Source of the DNA: a virus | IMG/VR virus record: IMGVR_UViG_3300032282_001178 | Span: 1 to 37,850 of that record | DNA: 37,850 bases | Reading direction: 5' to 3' (one strand) | Shown: one piece after another, positions 1-6,993 of the stretch | Position numbering within the stretch: the stretch's first letter is position 1 | Layout: each line of letters begins with the position of its first letter | Translations under genes and position numbers: made by a program | Notes under the pieces: model-generated | Databases searched by the model: none | Told to the model about the DNA's origin: nothing | What the model saw: the letters and a program-made list of their open reading frames with translations, nothing else

Positions 1-1614
1 CGCACTGTTAGGATCACTGACTGGAATCACGTCAACAGTGTCGTAGTCAGACTGCTTGGCCATGCGGTCGCCACTTGACGGGTCGTACTCATACTCAGTG
101 GGAGCGTAGTCACGGATGATGTTCTTTAAGAGCTTAAACTCTTGCTTCATCGAGTAGTGCACACGAGCCTGCACCGCACTCATGGTCTTCAACTGACGCT
201 CAAGAATAGCCAGCGTTGTACCTACTGGCGCATTCGCACTCATGTCACTGACCTTCATGTCAGCAACAGAACCCAGTCGGCGACCTTCTTCCGTAATCTT
301 ATCTAACAGTCCTGCCAAAACTTGTGATGGTTCTTTGTATGGCAGAGCCATGATGTTGTCACGAATAGAACCAGAGGGCACGTCCATGTCACGGAACTCA
401 CCGGGAGAGATTGGGGTATCGTCGTCCTTGATCCGCAAGCCGCGTGTCTTTAAGCCACCGGGCAAATTGCTCAGTGTGCCAGCATCAATGAGTTGCCTAA
501 TAAGAGACGTACCGGCCCGGGCATAACCACCAATAAGATGTATGAAGCCAAAGCCATAAGCACCAAAGCCGGGTATATAGTCGTACTGGACAAAATGCTG
601 GCGCTTAATTTTGAGAGTGTCTTCTTCTTCCCAGTTGCGGTAGATGGAGAGAACTTTACTTGTGCCCTTGTCAATAGAGATAATGTACGGAAGAGCAATC
701 TCATCTTCATCCTCGTAGCCGGGTAAGTTGTAGTCAATTTGAATTTCATAAATCTGATAGCGATCATCATCTGTGAGTGAATAGCCTTGCTCATCAGCTT
801 TCTTCTTTTCAACGTCTGTGTGTACTCGCGCAGGCTCACCCAACTCAACATCTTTATAGAAGCCCGCTACTTGCAGTTTCCTAATATCGTTCTTTGTCTT
901 GCGCATGATGTGAGACACGCGCTCTGCTGTACGAGCACCGGAAGAACCATAAGGAATGATGATGTCTTCAGCAGGAATAAACACCGAAGTCTGACGGCCC
1001 AATGATGGATCAAAGTAAACTTTCTTGAACGCAGACCCAGCCAGACCTAAGTTAAACAACATGCGCTCGTGCTCAGGGCGGTACTCAGACATTACCTCCG
1101 TGAGTTGGTAATTCATGTCTTCTCTTACGCGCTCCGCCGCCTGTTCTTTAAGTTTATCAATGGCTCCAATAATTTCCGTTTTGACTGGGCCTTGCGAAGG
1201 GAAAGTTTCAATAATAGTCTCACTTTGGAAGCGCACGGCAGCTTCTGTAAGGACGGTCGAATATACGCCGCAAGCACCCAGCCAAGGCTCCGTTCTTTCT
1301 TCATACTTCATCCCCAAAACATCTAGACCTTTGACGAACATCTCAACCCACTCTTTGCGGGAGTTGATGTCACTCTCAACATCACCCATGATGTCTTCGG
1401 CAATCTTCTGTAACTCGCCCTCGTCCATGAACTCAGCAAGGTTGGAGTCAAACTCTTCTTCATCACCTTCTGTGCCGGGTTCAATCTCAATCTCTAAACC
1501 GTCCATGCCGATGCGCACACCCTCTGGATTTTCAATCTCAATTTCAATATCAGCCATTTCTTCCATCTCATCAATACCGAGAGGTGCTGCATATAAACTT
1601 TTGTCGATGCTCAT
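1..1614 (-). CDS. Phage portal protein (N-terminal 538 codons, cut by window edge)
   Basis: The reading frame is open from an ATG at 1614 to the left edge, giving 538 codons without a stop, so the C-terminus is missing. The start has a good ribosome site (AAGGA, 6 bases upstream) and lies 8 bases after the terminase stop. The N-terminus is very acidic (runs of E and D to about residue 75). Then come phrases typical of portal proteins in P22-like and uncultured aquatic podovirus genomes: a WLGACGVYST-type stretch, LGLAGSAFKKVYFDP, and GEFRDMDVPSG near residue 425. Portals form the dodecameric ring at the capsid vertex through which the terminase pumps DNA. Position directly after TerS-TerL supports the call. 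Family assignment is by recollection of sequence pattern and synteny, not by search. Confidence 0.82.
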   Translation of the reverse strand, partial: MSIDKSLYAAPLGIDEMEEMADIEIEIENPEGVRIGMDGLEIEIEPGTEGDEEEFDSNLAEFMDEGELQKIAEDIMGDVESDINSRKEWVEMFVKGLDVLGMKYEERTEPWLGACGVYSTVLTEAAVRFQSETIIETFPSQGPVKTEIIGAIDKLKEQAAERVREDMNYQLTEVMSEYRPEHERMLFNLGLAGSAFKKVYFDPSLGRQTSVFIPAEDIIIPYGSSGARTAERVSHIMRKTKNDIRKLQVAGFYKDVELGEPARVHTDVEKKKADEQGYSLTDDDRYQIYEIQIDYNLPGYEDEDEIALPYIISIDKGTSKVLSIYRNWEEEDTLKIKRQHFVQYDYIPGFGAYGFGFIHLIGGYARAGTSLIRQLIDAGTLSNLPGGLKTRGLRIKDDDTPISPGEFRDMDVPSGSIRDNIMALPYKEPSQVLAGLLDKITEEGRRLGSVADMKVSDMSANAPVGTTLAILERQLKTMSAVQARVHYSMKQEFKLLKNIIRDYAPTEYEYDPSSGDRMAKQSDYDTVDVIPVSDPNSA

Positions 1615-1622
1615 AATATTCC

Positions 1623-3146
1623 TTAGTAGTACGCTGCGCGTCTGCCCGATTTAAACAATCTAACTTCGTCTAGTTCATCACTAGGAAGTCGGAGGAATCC
1701 ACCTTGCCTAAAACGCATTAAAGCAAGTGTTGTCGCGTCAACCAAGTCGTCATGCTCGCCTGACGGGAATGCCCCAATCTCATCAACCAATTCTTCAGCC
1801 CAACGAGTATCGGGAACCCACACTTTCCCAGAAGCGATTATGTCCGATACTGCGTTCAAGCGGGCAATTTTGTCTTGCCCTTTACCCGGCGTAAATTCCT
1901 GCACAGGTATGCCCATGGCTCTCAGTTCATAAATCAGCGGGCCACCCGTGGCCTTCTTCTCAATGAGCATCCCATCGGGCTCCCACTCGTTGTACTCTAT
2001 GAGCACATCTTTTTTAAGCTGCACCCACTCCACTCGCTTGCGGTAGGTATTCAAAAGAATAATGTTAGGGCGCATATCATCCTCTTCACAGTTGAAAACG
2101 CCCCAAGTTGTGCCTGCTGAATAGTCAGCCCGCTGTGTTTTCTCAAACGCTGTGTCCCATGTCTGCAAAACATAGTCGCATTTAGGTGGTCTTTCGTTTG
2201 GCCAAATCTTCCACCAGTCGCGCTTGATAATCGCTGACTCATTTCCCACGGGATTTTGCTGATACTGGGCTTGCCACTTGGCATTTGGCAGTTCTTCGTG
2301 CAGCGCTTCGAGCTCTTCTTTGCTCCAAAATTCAGGCCAAAGAGGGTTTCCAGAGGGCAAAATAGCCGGAAATTCGATCACTTCCCAGTCGTTTTCACCC
2401 CTTAAAGCAGCATTTTTAAGCACTTGACCGGTCAAATCGCGCTGTGCCCAGCGTGTCATCACAATAACAATCGACCCACCCGGCTGCAAACGCTGTCTTG
2501 GGCCAGATGTGTACCACTCAAACACCTTATCGTAGATGTCTGGGTTGCTTGCCGCCATCGCAGCCTCTTGTTCTGAGTGCGGATCATCAATAATGAGCAG
2601 GTCAGCACCCTTACCGGTTACCGTACCCCCCACACCAATCGCAAAATAGTCACCACCCTTGCTGGTATTCCATCTTCCGGCTGCTTTTGAGTCAGCTTGC
2701 AGGTGTAAATCGGGGAAAATCTCGCTATAAACCTCAGAATCGACCAAATTTCGCACTTTTCGACCGAATCCGACCGCTAATTCACCCGTATTGGACGACT
2801 GGATGACCTTTTTGCCCGGAAACTTGCCCAAAAACCAAGCAGGTAGTAAGTAAGAGGCAAACTCTGACTTAGTGTGGCGAGGAGGCATATTGATAATGAG
2901 ACGTTTGCACTCTCCACGGGCTACCCTTTCAAAAGCTTCGGCCATTCGCTTGTGGTGTCTACCCGAAATAAAGGTTGGCCACACCCGGGTTGTAAACTGA
3001 ATGAACTTTTCCTGAGCTAGCTCACGTTGTTTTAGCTTTTCCAAGTGGATTAGCTGTTTCTCTAGTACGCGCAGGTCAGTATCCGAGAGCTTGCCGGTAT
3101 CAACAAGCCCTTCCAAGTCTTTCAATGAGATCTGTGACTCACTCAT
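1623..3146 (-). CDS. terL: Terminase large subunit (ATPase-nuclease)
   Basis: 507 residues, usual length for the family. It is the DNA-packaging motor: an N-terminal ATPase translocates DNA into the prohead and a C-terminal RNase H-fold nuclease cuts it. Visible motifs: Walker A-like PPRHTKSE at 88-95, Walker B LLIIDDPH at 183-190, coupling motif VMTRW at 229-233, then nuclease acidic residues in QTWDTAF (D331), MLIEKK (E396) and EHDDLVDA (D466/D467). The pattern matches terminases of the TIGR01630 type. The start overlaps the end of the small-subunit gene by 8 bases and has no clear ribosome site of its own, suggesting translational coupling. The portal gene follows after 8 bases. Confidence 0.95.
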   Translation of the reverse strand: MSESQISLKDLEGLVDTGKLSDTDLRVLEKQLIHLEKLKQRELAQEKFIQFTTRVWPTFISGRHHKRMAEAFERVARGECKRLIINMPPRHTKSEFASYLLPAWFLGKFPGKKVIQSSNTGELAVGFGRKVRNLVDSEVYSEIFPDLHLQADSKAAGRWNTSKGGDYFAIGVGGTVTGKGADLLIIDDPHSEQEAAMAASNPDIYDKVFEWYTSGPRQRLQPGGSIVIVMTRWAQRDLTGQVLKNAALRGENDWEVIEFPAILPSGNPLWPEFWSKEELEALHEELPNAKWQAQYQQNPVGNESAIIKRDWWKIWPNERPPKCDYVLQTWDTAFEKTQRADYSAGTTWGVFNCEEDDMRPNIILLNTYRKRVEWVQLKKDVLIEYNEWEPDGMLIEKKATGGPLIYELRAMGIPVQEFTPGKGQDKIARLNAVSDIIASGKVWVPDTRWAEELVDEIGAFPSGEHDDLVDATTLALMRFRQGGFLRLPSDELDEVRLFKSGRRAAYY

Positions 3147-3747
3147 GGTTAGGTACGTCTTCCCGGGTGTCCGAGTCTATGGGTTCTTCAGTATCCAGAA
3201 CTTTCAACGGGGTTCCCAGTTGAGCATCCAAATCGTCAAGTGGGGTGATGTCTGTTACGTCGCTGTGCAGCAAGCGTTTAATCCGTTCCTTGATTGAATT
3301 TTCAAGAGACTGGGATGTTGTGTGGTGCACAGTAATCTCACTGCGTTCCGTAAAGATTCCAATATCTGAATGCTTGCCGAGCAACTCAAGAGCCTTGATT
3401 TCAATCTTCAGGTCTCCGCAGTCAGCTAGCTCGATCAGCTTGTTTGTGATTAAGTTACGTGCCTGCTGTGCATCCGCAATGGCTTGAAAGTCGTACTTTT
3501 TTAGTATAGCCGCAGCAGCCGCAGCTTGGCCGGGCGACTTGATGTGCTTGGGTGTCTTGGCTGTTTTGGTAACCAGATCAACTACTTGCTTGCCGTCCTT
3601 CTCGTTGAAGTCCAGACCACCGCCAAGCTCTTTAATAAAGTCAGCAGTATTTGCAGCAATGGCAATAGCATCCTTCTGAGTCTTTGGAGACTCTTCGGAT
3701 ACGTCAAAAGGGACAGGAATGTCCGAGGTAGGTTCTAGTTTAATCAC
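3139..3747 (-). CDS. terS: Probable terminase small subunit
   Basis: 202 residues. It is first in the visible late operon, immediately before the large subunit. The central part (about 100-165) reads LIELADCGDLKIEIKALELLGKHSDIGIFTERSEITV, which is the layout seen in many phage small terminase subunits (helical DNA-recognition part, the KALELLGKH phrase, then an oligomerisation segment). The small subunit would recognise the packaging site and load TerL. The annotated start is GTG at 3747; no strong ribosome site precedes it and the frame stays open further upstream, so the true start could be a little earlier. Function rests on synteny plus the short motif, not on a catalytic residue. Confidence 0.7.
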   Translation of the reverse strand: MIKLEPTSDIPVPFDVSEESPKTQKDAIAIAANTADFIKELGGGLDFNEKDGKQVVDLVTKTAKTPKHIKSPGQAAAAAAILKKYDFQAIADAQQARNLITNKLIELADCGDLKIEIKALELLGKHSDIGIFTERSEITVHHTTSQSLENSIKERIKRLLHSDVTDITPLDDLDAQLGTPLKVLDTEEPIDSDTREDVPNHE

Positions 3748-3779
3748 CGGGTAAGCGCACCAATGAATATGAAGACTGA

Positions 3780-3808
3780 AATGTAACAGCGTTTTTAATT
3801 TTTTGCAA
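3780..3808 (-). promoter_or_regulatory. Possible sigma-70 promoter for the late (terminase) operon
   Basis: On the minus strand TTGCAA (3808-3803) and TACATT (3785-3780) are separated by exactly 17 bases, 33 bases before the small-terminase start. Both hexamers are imperfect, and the tract is A/T-rich so chance matches are likely. It is the best candidate I see for leftward transcription. Confidence 0.3.
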
Positions 3809-3994
3809 AAATTTTTTGTGGTTAGGGTTTTTACTTAGACCTGGGGGGTGTTCTGTATTAGCGGGGGTGGGGTGAAACTTGGGGGAAGAAATCGTTTGAG
3901 CAACGCTGTGTGTAGGGGATTTCTAGGATTCCTCTTTGGTCATTTGGGGGATGCCCCTCGGGTGGGTCATTTGCTTTGAAGCTTTTCAAAAGGG

Positions 3995-4007
3995 CTAACA
4001 ATGTTAG
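3995..4007. promoter_or_regulatory. 13-bp palindromic operator-like motif, copy 1
   Basis: Exact CTAACAATGTTAG, arms inverted around one central base. It lies 31 bases upstream of the P1 -35 box, in the divergent regulatory region. Confidence 0.75.
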
Positions 4008-4038
4008 ATCAATTCTATATTTATTGTTCACGCAAATC

Positions 4039-4067
4039 TTGAGTTTGCCTCTTTTTTGTGGTATAAT
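4039..4067 (+). promoter_or_regulatory. Promoter P1 (sigma-70 type)
   Basis: TTGAGT at 4039-4044, 17-base spacer, TATAAT at 4062-4067, with TGG just before the -10 (extended -10). The end TTTGTGGTATAATATA is shared with P2 and P3. Transcription would run into the gene at 4142 through a leader of about 65 bases. Confidence 0.85.
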
Positions 4068-4076
4068 ATACTCAAG

Positions 4077-4118
4077 CAATCAAAATGATTGTGGCGGTTT
4101 CCAAGTCCGTTTACTTGG
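4077..4118 (+). other. Leader hairpins downstream of P1
   Basis: Two small stems lie between P1 and the first gene: CAATCA/TGATTG (4077-4082 with 4086-4091) and CCAAGT/ACTTGG (4101-4106 with 4113-4118), the second followed by TTTTATT. They could be a weak attenuator or a transcript-stabilising leader; the stems are only 6 bp each. Confidence 0.4.
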
Positions 4119-4141
4119 TTTTATTAGAAGGTTAGAAGATC

Positions 4142-4633
4142 ATGACTACAGTTACACAAAACACAGTTTCCCTCGAATCATTGCGTCAAGGTGTTGCCGA
4201 TGCCGTCAAGCGTGCCTACGGCGCTGAGCGTGACTATGCTGAGAAGCTTTGCGAGGTGTTGCCCGTTGAATGGTATTTAATAGAGCACAATGACAAGGGC
4301 GAAGACGCGAAGCAAGTTCACGCTGAGAAAAAAGCGTTGTTCAAAGCATTGAACGAGGCAGAACACACAAACCCGTCAACAGTATGGGCGCGGGTTCGCA
4401 AGTATGCACAAGAGCACATCGAAGGCAAGCCCGAGAAAACCGAGGGTTCAACCGATACGTCAGTAGGTGCAAGACACAATCGAAGCTTGAACCTCCGTCT
4501 TATCGAGGAACTGAGCACCTTGTTCAAAGCTTGCAAGAACGCGGAGAGCCTGAGTGATCGTGAGCAAGACGCGCAGACCTACATAACCTCCGCGTTGATT
4601 GCCCTCGGTGTTGACACCGGTGCGATAGAGTAA
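4142..4633 (+). CDS. Unknown early protein, 163 residues
   Basis: First gene after promoter P1, with ribosome site AGAAGG and a leader ending in the same GGTTAGA(A)GATC-type sequence found before the P2 gene. The protein is mostly helical and polar, with an acidic and lysine-rich middle (about 50-125) and no recognisable catalytic motif or membrane segment. It is followed by a GNRA-type hairpin and a strong terminator, so it is a single-gene transcript separate from the P2 operon. Being first in the early region under a strong promoter suggests an early regulatory or host-takeover role, but this is inference only. I do not recognise the family. Confidence 0.85.
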   Translation: MTTVTQNTVSLESLRQGVADAVKRAYGAERDYAEKLCEVLPVEWYLIEHNDKGEDAKQVHAEKKALFKALNEAEHTNPSTVWARVRKYAQEHIEGKPEKTEGSTDTSVGARHNRSLNLRLIEELSTLFKACKNAESLSDREQDAQTYITSALIALGVDTGAIE

Positions 4634-4640
4634 ACCACAG

Positions 4641-4658
4641 GTAAGGGGAAACCCTTAC
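4641..4658 (+). other. GNRA-loop hairpin after the first early gene
   Basis: GTAAGGG, loop GAAA, CCCTTAC: a perfect 7-bp stem with a GAAA tetraloop, 8 bases after the stop codon and 9 bases before the terminator stem. Probably protects the 3' end of the transcript. Confidence 0.5.
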
Positions 4659-4667
4659 CCCATCCTG

Positions 4668-4691
4668 AGCCCGCCTTGTGCGGGCTTTTTT
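4668..4691 (+). terminator. Rho-independent terminator
   Basis: Perfect 7-bp stem AGCCCGC/GCGGGCT with a 5-base loop (CTTGT), followed by six T. It ends the P1 transcript. Confidence 0.9.
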
Positions 4692-4705
4692 GCGTCTGCT
4701 CGCAC

Positions 4706-4718
4706 CTAACAATGTTAG
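4706..4718. promoter_or_regulatory. 13-bp palindromic operator-like motif, copy 2
   Basis: CTAACAATGTTAG, extended to a 17-bp palindrome ACCTAACAATGTTAGGT (4704-4720). It lies directly after the terminator and before the direct repeats. Confidence 0.75.
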
Positions 4719-4720
4719 GT

Positions 4721-4818
4721 CGATTTGAATACCAGTTCTCTGGTCGGTAGTAGCGGCAAGGTCGGCAACGTTCCAAAGCACCCCGATTTGAATACCAGTT
4801 CTCAGGGCGGTGGTAGCA
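4721..4818. repeat. Direct repeat pair, 20 bp identical plus imperfect tail
   Basis: CGATTTGAATACCAGTTCTC occurs at 4721-4740 and again at 4784-4803, 63 bases apart. Each copy continues into a similar tail (GGTCGGTAGTAGC versus GGGCGGTGGTAGC). Each copy has a palindrome copy next to it (4706 before the first, 4825 after the second). No gene overlaps. Possibly protein-binding sites of a replication or regulatory region. Confidence 0.7.
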
Positions 4819-4824
4819 AGCGAC

Positions 4825-4837
4825 CTAACAATGTTAT
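4825..4837. promoter_or_regulatory. 13-bp palindromic operator-like motif, copy 3
   Basis: CTAACAATGTTAT, one mismatch in the last base. Next to the second direct repeat and at the left end of the GTTAC-rich tract. Confidence 0.65.
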
Positions 4838-5287
4838 GTAACTTTATGCAATGTTACGTCTAATGTTACGAAAAAAAGGGCTTTGTTACGTTACGAAACG
4901 CTCGCAACCCGCATGAAACCTAGAAAGTTACAATGTTACGCTTTTTGAGCCTAATGGGTGTCGTGTTACAAAAGTTATGAAGCAACGAAGTGCCTCAAAA
5001 GTGCAAAACGTATTACGCAAATAATTTTGGAGGCCATATACCCATTTTTAAAAAACACATAACATTATAACATTACCCTAAAAAACACTACTTTTCAGAG
5101 GAGAACCCCGTGTTACGTTTCACGTTACGTTTTGCTCAATTTCCGTTACATTTCCCAAATAAAATAACATACCACACTTTACTTTCATAACACTGCTTAA
5201 AAAATAGGCAGTCTGCTCATTTCATAACTTTCGTGCTTCCTCGAACAAGTTCGCGGCTCACTTTCGTCTCACCCAAGACTAAAGAAC
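4838..5287. other. Gene-free A/T-rich tract with many GTTAC(G) elements
   Basis: About 450 bases with no supportable gene. The pentamer GTTAC (or GTAAC) recurs about ten times between 4838 and 5150, three times as AATGTTACG (around 4851, 4863 and 4933), which resembles the right half of the 13-bp palindrome. A/T-rich stretches with TAACATTATAACATTA lie around 5059-5078. The arrangement (iteron-like repeats, A/T-rich DNA, direct repeats nearby, no gene) would suit a replication origin or a large regulatory region, but nothing proves it. Confidence 0.45.
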
Positions 5288-5316
5288 TTGACTTTGACAT
5301 AACATTGTGGTATAAT
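5288..5316 (+). promoter_or_regulatory. Promoter P2 (sigma-70 type) with internal operator half-site
   Basis: TTGACT at 5288-5293, 17-base spacer, TATAAT at 5311-5316 with extended -10 TGG. The spacer carries ATAACATTGTGGT (5299-5311), whose left nine bases match the palindrome TAACATTGT, so a protein bound there would cover the promoter. It drives the gene cluster starting at 5406. Confidence 0.88.
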
Positions 5317-5323
5317 ATAAGTT

Positions 5324-5342
5324 AGATGGGATAAAACCATCT
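5324..5342 (+). other. Leader hairpin downstream of P2
   Basis: AGATGG (5324-5329) pairs with CCATCT (5337-5342); a second short GGGC/GCCC stem follows near 5345-5358. Placed as in the P3 leader, right at the expected 5' end of the transcript. Confidence 0.4.
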
Positions 5343-5370
5343 ACGGGCAATCCCGCCCATTAGAAGCACC

Positions 5371-5383
5371 CTAACAATGTTAG
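5371..5383. promoter_or_regulatory. 13-bp palindromic operator-like motif, copy 4 (P2 leader)
   Basis: CTAACAATGTTAG within CCTAACAATGTTAGG (5370-5384), 22 bases before the start codon at 5406. The segment from here to the start codon is nearly identical to the P3 leader (8264-8298). Confidence 0.8.
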
Positions 5384-5405
5384 GTTCAATTAGAGAGGTT
5401 AGATC

Positions 5406-5573
5406 ATGCAAGAAAACGACACCCCAATCACAGTCGAGCAAATCAAGCATTGGCTTGGTAGCGACCATCAAAACCCAAGCGACTATCTCCAACTGCTGTA
5501 TGAGTTGGTCAATGGCGAGTACGACCCCGCCCAAATGCGCTTAGACATAATCAACTCAGACCTAGGAGAGTAA
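5406..5573 (+). CDS. Unknown small protein, 55 residues
   Basis: First gene of the P2 unit; ATG at 5406 follows GAGAGGTTAGATC. The protein is acidic and polar, with one likely helix (IKHWLGSDHQNPSDYLQLLYELVNG). I do not recognise it. The next gene starts two bases after its stop, and its own last codons (CTAGGAGAG) supply the ribosome site for that gene, so the two are coupled. Confidence 0.75.
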   Translation: MQENDTPITVEQIKHWLGSDHQNPSDYLQLLYELVNGEYDPAQMRLDIINSDLGE

Positions 5574-5575
5574 CC

Positions 5576-5800
5576 ATGTCAGATTGGCACGAGTGCCGCA
5601 ACTGCGGTGACGATATACACAGCGAGCGGTGGTCACTAGGCTACCGAGTCTGCCTATTCTGCGGTGAAGAAGCCGCACGCATGGAACGCATGAGTTGGTG
5701 CGTAGTGCAGGAATACGGCAAGGGCAACTACCAACTTGTTACACCTGCGAGCGCACGGGTAACACTTAAGCAAACCAACCAAAAAGAACTGAGGGGCTGA
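5576..5800 (+). CDS. Small zinc-ribbon protein, 74 residues
   Basis: Two CxxC knuckles, CRNC (C7, C10) and CLFC (C26, C29), 15 residues apart, form a classic four-cysteine zinc ribbon. The remaining C-terminal part (about 40-74) is polar with basic residues. Such small zinc ribbons in phages may bind nucleic acid or protein; no specific role can be read. The ribosome site GGAG lies in the previous gene's end. It sits in the P2 operon between two other small unknown genes. Confidence 0.8.
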   Translation: MSDWHECRNCGDDIHSERWSLGYRVCLFCGEEAARMERMSWCVVQEYGKGNYQLVTPASARVTLKQTNQKELRG

Positions 5801-5802
5801 GC

Positions 5803-5979
5803 ATGACCGAAGAAGAATTCAATGCCAACTTTAATGACGACCTCACACGCATGAGGGAACAACTGCGCTATGCCCTAAACAATATCGACAGTATCCGTAA
5901 CCGCCATGAGGTGCGGGGCAGACTGGAAAATGTTTACTTCACGCTCGATGAACTGTGCGAACAAACCAAAGGGGGCTAA
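5803..5979 (+). CDS. Unknown small protein, 58 residues
   Basis: ATG at 5803 follows GAGGGGCTGAGC, a strong ribosome site lying at the end of the previous gene. The product begins MTEEEFNANF, is charged and likely all helix (RMREQLRYALNNIDSIRNRHEVRGRLENVYFTLDELCEQ). The stop codon TAA lies inside palindrome copy 5, which also holds the start of the next gene. Family not recognised. Confidence 0.7.
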   Translation: MTEEEFNANFNDDLTRMREQLRYALNNIDSIRNRHEVRGRLENVYFTLDELCEQTKGG

Positions 5980-5988
5980 CAATGTTAG
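5976..5988. promoter_or_regulatory. 13-bp palindromic operator-like motif, copy 5 (on a start codon)
   Basis: CTAACAATGTTAG. It contains the TAA stop of the upstream gene (5977-5979) and the ATG start of the downstream gene (5982-5984), with GGGGG just before as ribosome site. Confidence 0.8.
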
Positions 5989-6236
5989 ATAAAGAAAACA
6001 CAGGGATGATGTACTGGGGCTATTTGTTCTCCGACCACGAAATCTACCCAATCGGTTGGTATGACATGACCGACTGGACTGCGGGATGGGACAAGTTGTT
6101 TGCGGATGTAACGCAGATGGCTGAAGACTTAGGCGTTGAGCCTATCCATGCAATCCGAGGCGACTGCATCCAAGACTTGATCGAAGACCTAGTAATCCTA
6201 ATGAAGGACATGAAGGAGCCTAACAATGTTAACTAG
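5982..6236 (+). CDS. Unknown protein, 84 residues
   Basis: I place the start at the ATG inside the palindrome (5982), because GGGGG lies at the right distance; an in-frame GTG at 5955 has no ribosome site and would overlap the previous gene. The protein has an aromatic N-terminal half (GMMYWGYLFSDHEIYPIGWYDMTDWTAGWDKLF) and an acidic helical C-terminal half. It ends KEPNNVN because the next ribosome site and palindrome are translated as its last codons. The same tail KEPNNVS ends the protein at 6312-6827. Family not recognised. Confidence 0.75.
   Translation: MLDKENTGMMYWGYLFSDHEIYPIGWYDMTDWTAGWDKLFADVTQMAEDLGVEPIHAIRGDCIQDLIEDLVILMKDMKEPNNVN
6220..6232. promoter_or_regulatory. 13-bp palindromic operator-like motif, copy 6 (on a start codon)
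   Basis: CTAACAATGTTAA, last base differs. Preceded by AAGGAGC; the ATG at 6226-6228 is the start of the 29-residue membrane peptide. Confidence 0.75.
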
Positions 6237-6315
6237 ATGGGAAAAGCTCGAACGTATTGTTATTTTGTGTGCTTGCATAGTGCTTGCACTTGACCTACTT
6301 TATTGGAGACCATGA
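6226..6315 (+). CDS. Small single-span membrane protein, 29 residues
   Basis: ATG at 6226 lies inside the palindrome and has an excellent ribosome site (AAGGAG, 8 bases upstream). After a short charged start (MLTRWEKLER) there is one hydrophobic stretch (IVILCACIVLALDLLYW) that can cross a membrane, then RP and the stop. The stop TGA overlaps the next start as ATGA. Tiny membrane peptides in early phage regions often modify host membrane proteins or act in lysis control; here only the membrane segment is evident. The strong ribosome site and tight packing argue that it is real. Confidence 0.65.
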   Translation: MLTRWEKLERIVILCACIVLALDLLYWRP

Positions 6316-6827
6316 TGAGACACGAACATTTACCGGCACTAAAAGGCTACACATCCCAAGCCCAATACGATGCGCTCAAGTCCATCGAAGAAACCAAGTC
6401 AATCAAGGCTTTGGTGTTCTCGGGTTCATCAAGTCGCACCCTCGGTGCGTTAGTGCGTAGCGCATGGATAAATACTTTTCCCTACGTTGAGGATGGTATC
6501 AAGTACGAGGGCTGGTGCGTAACCGATGCGGGTAAGCACGCAATGGCTATGTTTGCCGAGCGACTACGCTTGCAGAAGATTGAGGATGACAAGAAAGCGC
6601 AGAAACTTACCTTGTATCGTGAGTGCGTGGTACACGCATATACGCTAGAGCGTGACACCCGAGCAAGGCGTGAAGAGATTGAGATTGAGTACAAAAAACT
6701 AACGGATGAAATAGAAGAAGCCAAGCGCAAAGTTTCTGCGGCTGGCATGTGGTTGAATAGTCACGACAAAACCTCTGTGATCTACTCAGTACGAGAGCAA
6801 CTGAAGGAGCCTAACAATGTTAGCTAA
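6312..6827 (+). CDS. Unknown protein with coiled coil, 171 residues
   Basis: Start at ATG 6312, overlapping the previous stop by four bases (ATGA), with GGAG just upstream. Residues about 15-80 include a compact region with SIKALVFSGSSSRTLGALVRSAWI followed by KYEGWCVTDAGKHAMAMF, which reads like a small winged-helix-type fold (helix, strand-rich part, helix), but I am not sure. Residues about 85-145 form a charged coiled coil (RLQKIEDDKKAQKLTLYR to KKLTDEIEEAKRKV). It ends KEPNNVS, encoded by the ribosome site plus palindrome copy 7 of the next gene. Function unknown. Confidence 0.8.
   Translation: MMRHEHLPALKGYTSQAQYDALKSIEETKSIKALVFSGSSSRTLGALVRSAWINTFPYVEDGIKYEGWCVTDAGKHAMAMFAERLRLQKIEDDKKAQKLTLYRECVVHAYTLERDTRARREEIEIEYKKLTDEIEEAKRKVSAAGMWLNSHDKTSVIYSVREQLKEPNNVS
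6811..6823. promoter_or_regulatory. 13-bp palindromic operator-like motif, copy 7 (on a start codon)
   Basis: CTAACAATGTTAG, preceded by GAAGGAGC exactly as in copy 6. The ATG at 6817-6819 starts the next gene, 11 bases before the upstream gene's stop ends. Confidence 0.8.
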
Positions 6828-6990
6828 GTTCCTAATGACAGGATGGAGTAACCGCTTTGGCTATTGGGTGACCGAGGTTGCCGAGGCTAAAGATATAAGC
6901 ACAGCAAGGGAACGCTTCTGCCTGAAGTACCCCACGCTGAAGAATGTGAAAGCCCTGCGCCTGCGTGCGCAATCAGAACTGATGGAGTAA
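6817..6990 (+). CDS. Unknown small protein, 57 residues
   Basis: Starts at the ATG inside palindrome copy 7 with AAGGAG as ribosome site and overlaps the previous gene by 11 bases. The product (MLAKFLMTGWSNRFGYWVTEVAEAKDIS...) is basic and probably a small alpha/beta fold; the last 30 residues form a helix-rich segment. No motif is recognised. The next gene starts three bases after its stop, with GGAG inside its last codons. Confidence 0.7.
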   Translation: MLAKFLMTGWSNRFGYWVTEVAEAKDISTARERFCLKYPTLKNVKALRLRAQSELME

Positions 6991-6993
6991 GCC

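Larger units (their letters stand above)
3748..4038. other. Divergent intergenic region between late and early units
   Basis: About 290 bases without a convincing gene separate the leftward terminase operon from the rightward early region. It holds an A/T-rich tract (3785-3830), a G-rich tract on the plus strand (G-runs at 3843-3848, 3863-3867, 3869-3872 and 3881-3885) and one copy of the 13-bp palindrome. A 73-codon minus-strand frame (3858-4079) crosses it but has no ribosome site and an unnatural composition, so I do not call it. Confidence 0.6.

Noticed and set aside
3858-4079. 73-codon minus-strand frame in the divergent region
   Set aside because: No ribosome site, crosses promoter P1 and the palindrome, odd composition (proline/glutamine-rich translation of a G-rich tract).
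4721-4818. Direct repeats considered as tRNA or tRNA fragments because of GATTTGAATACC
   Set aside because: No acceptor or anticodon stem can be formed around them; repeat structure and context fit a regulatory or replication region.
5377-5546. Frame starting at the ATG of the P2 leader palindrome
   Set aside because: No ribosome site, runs out of phase through the real gene at 5406; the similar peptide start in the P3 leader reflects duplicated leader DNA.
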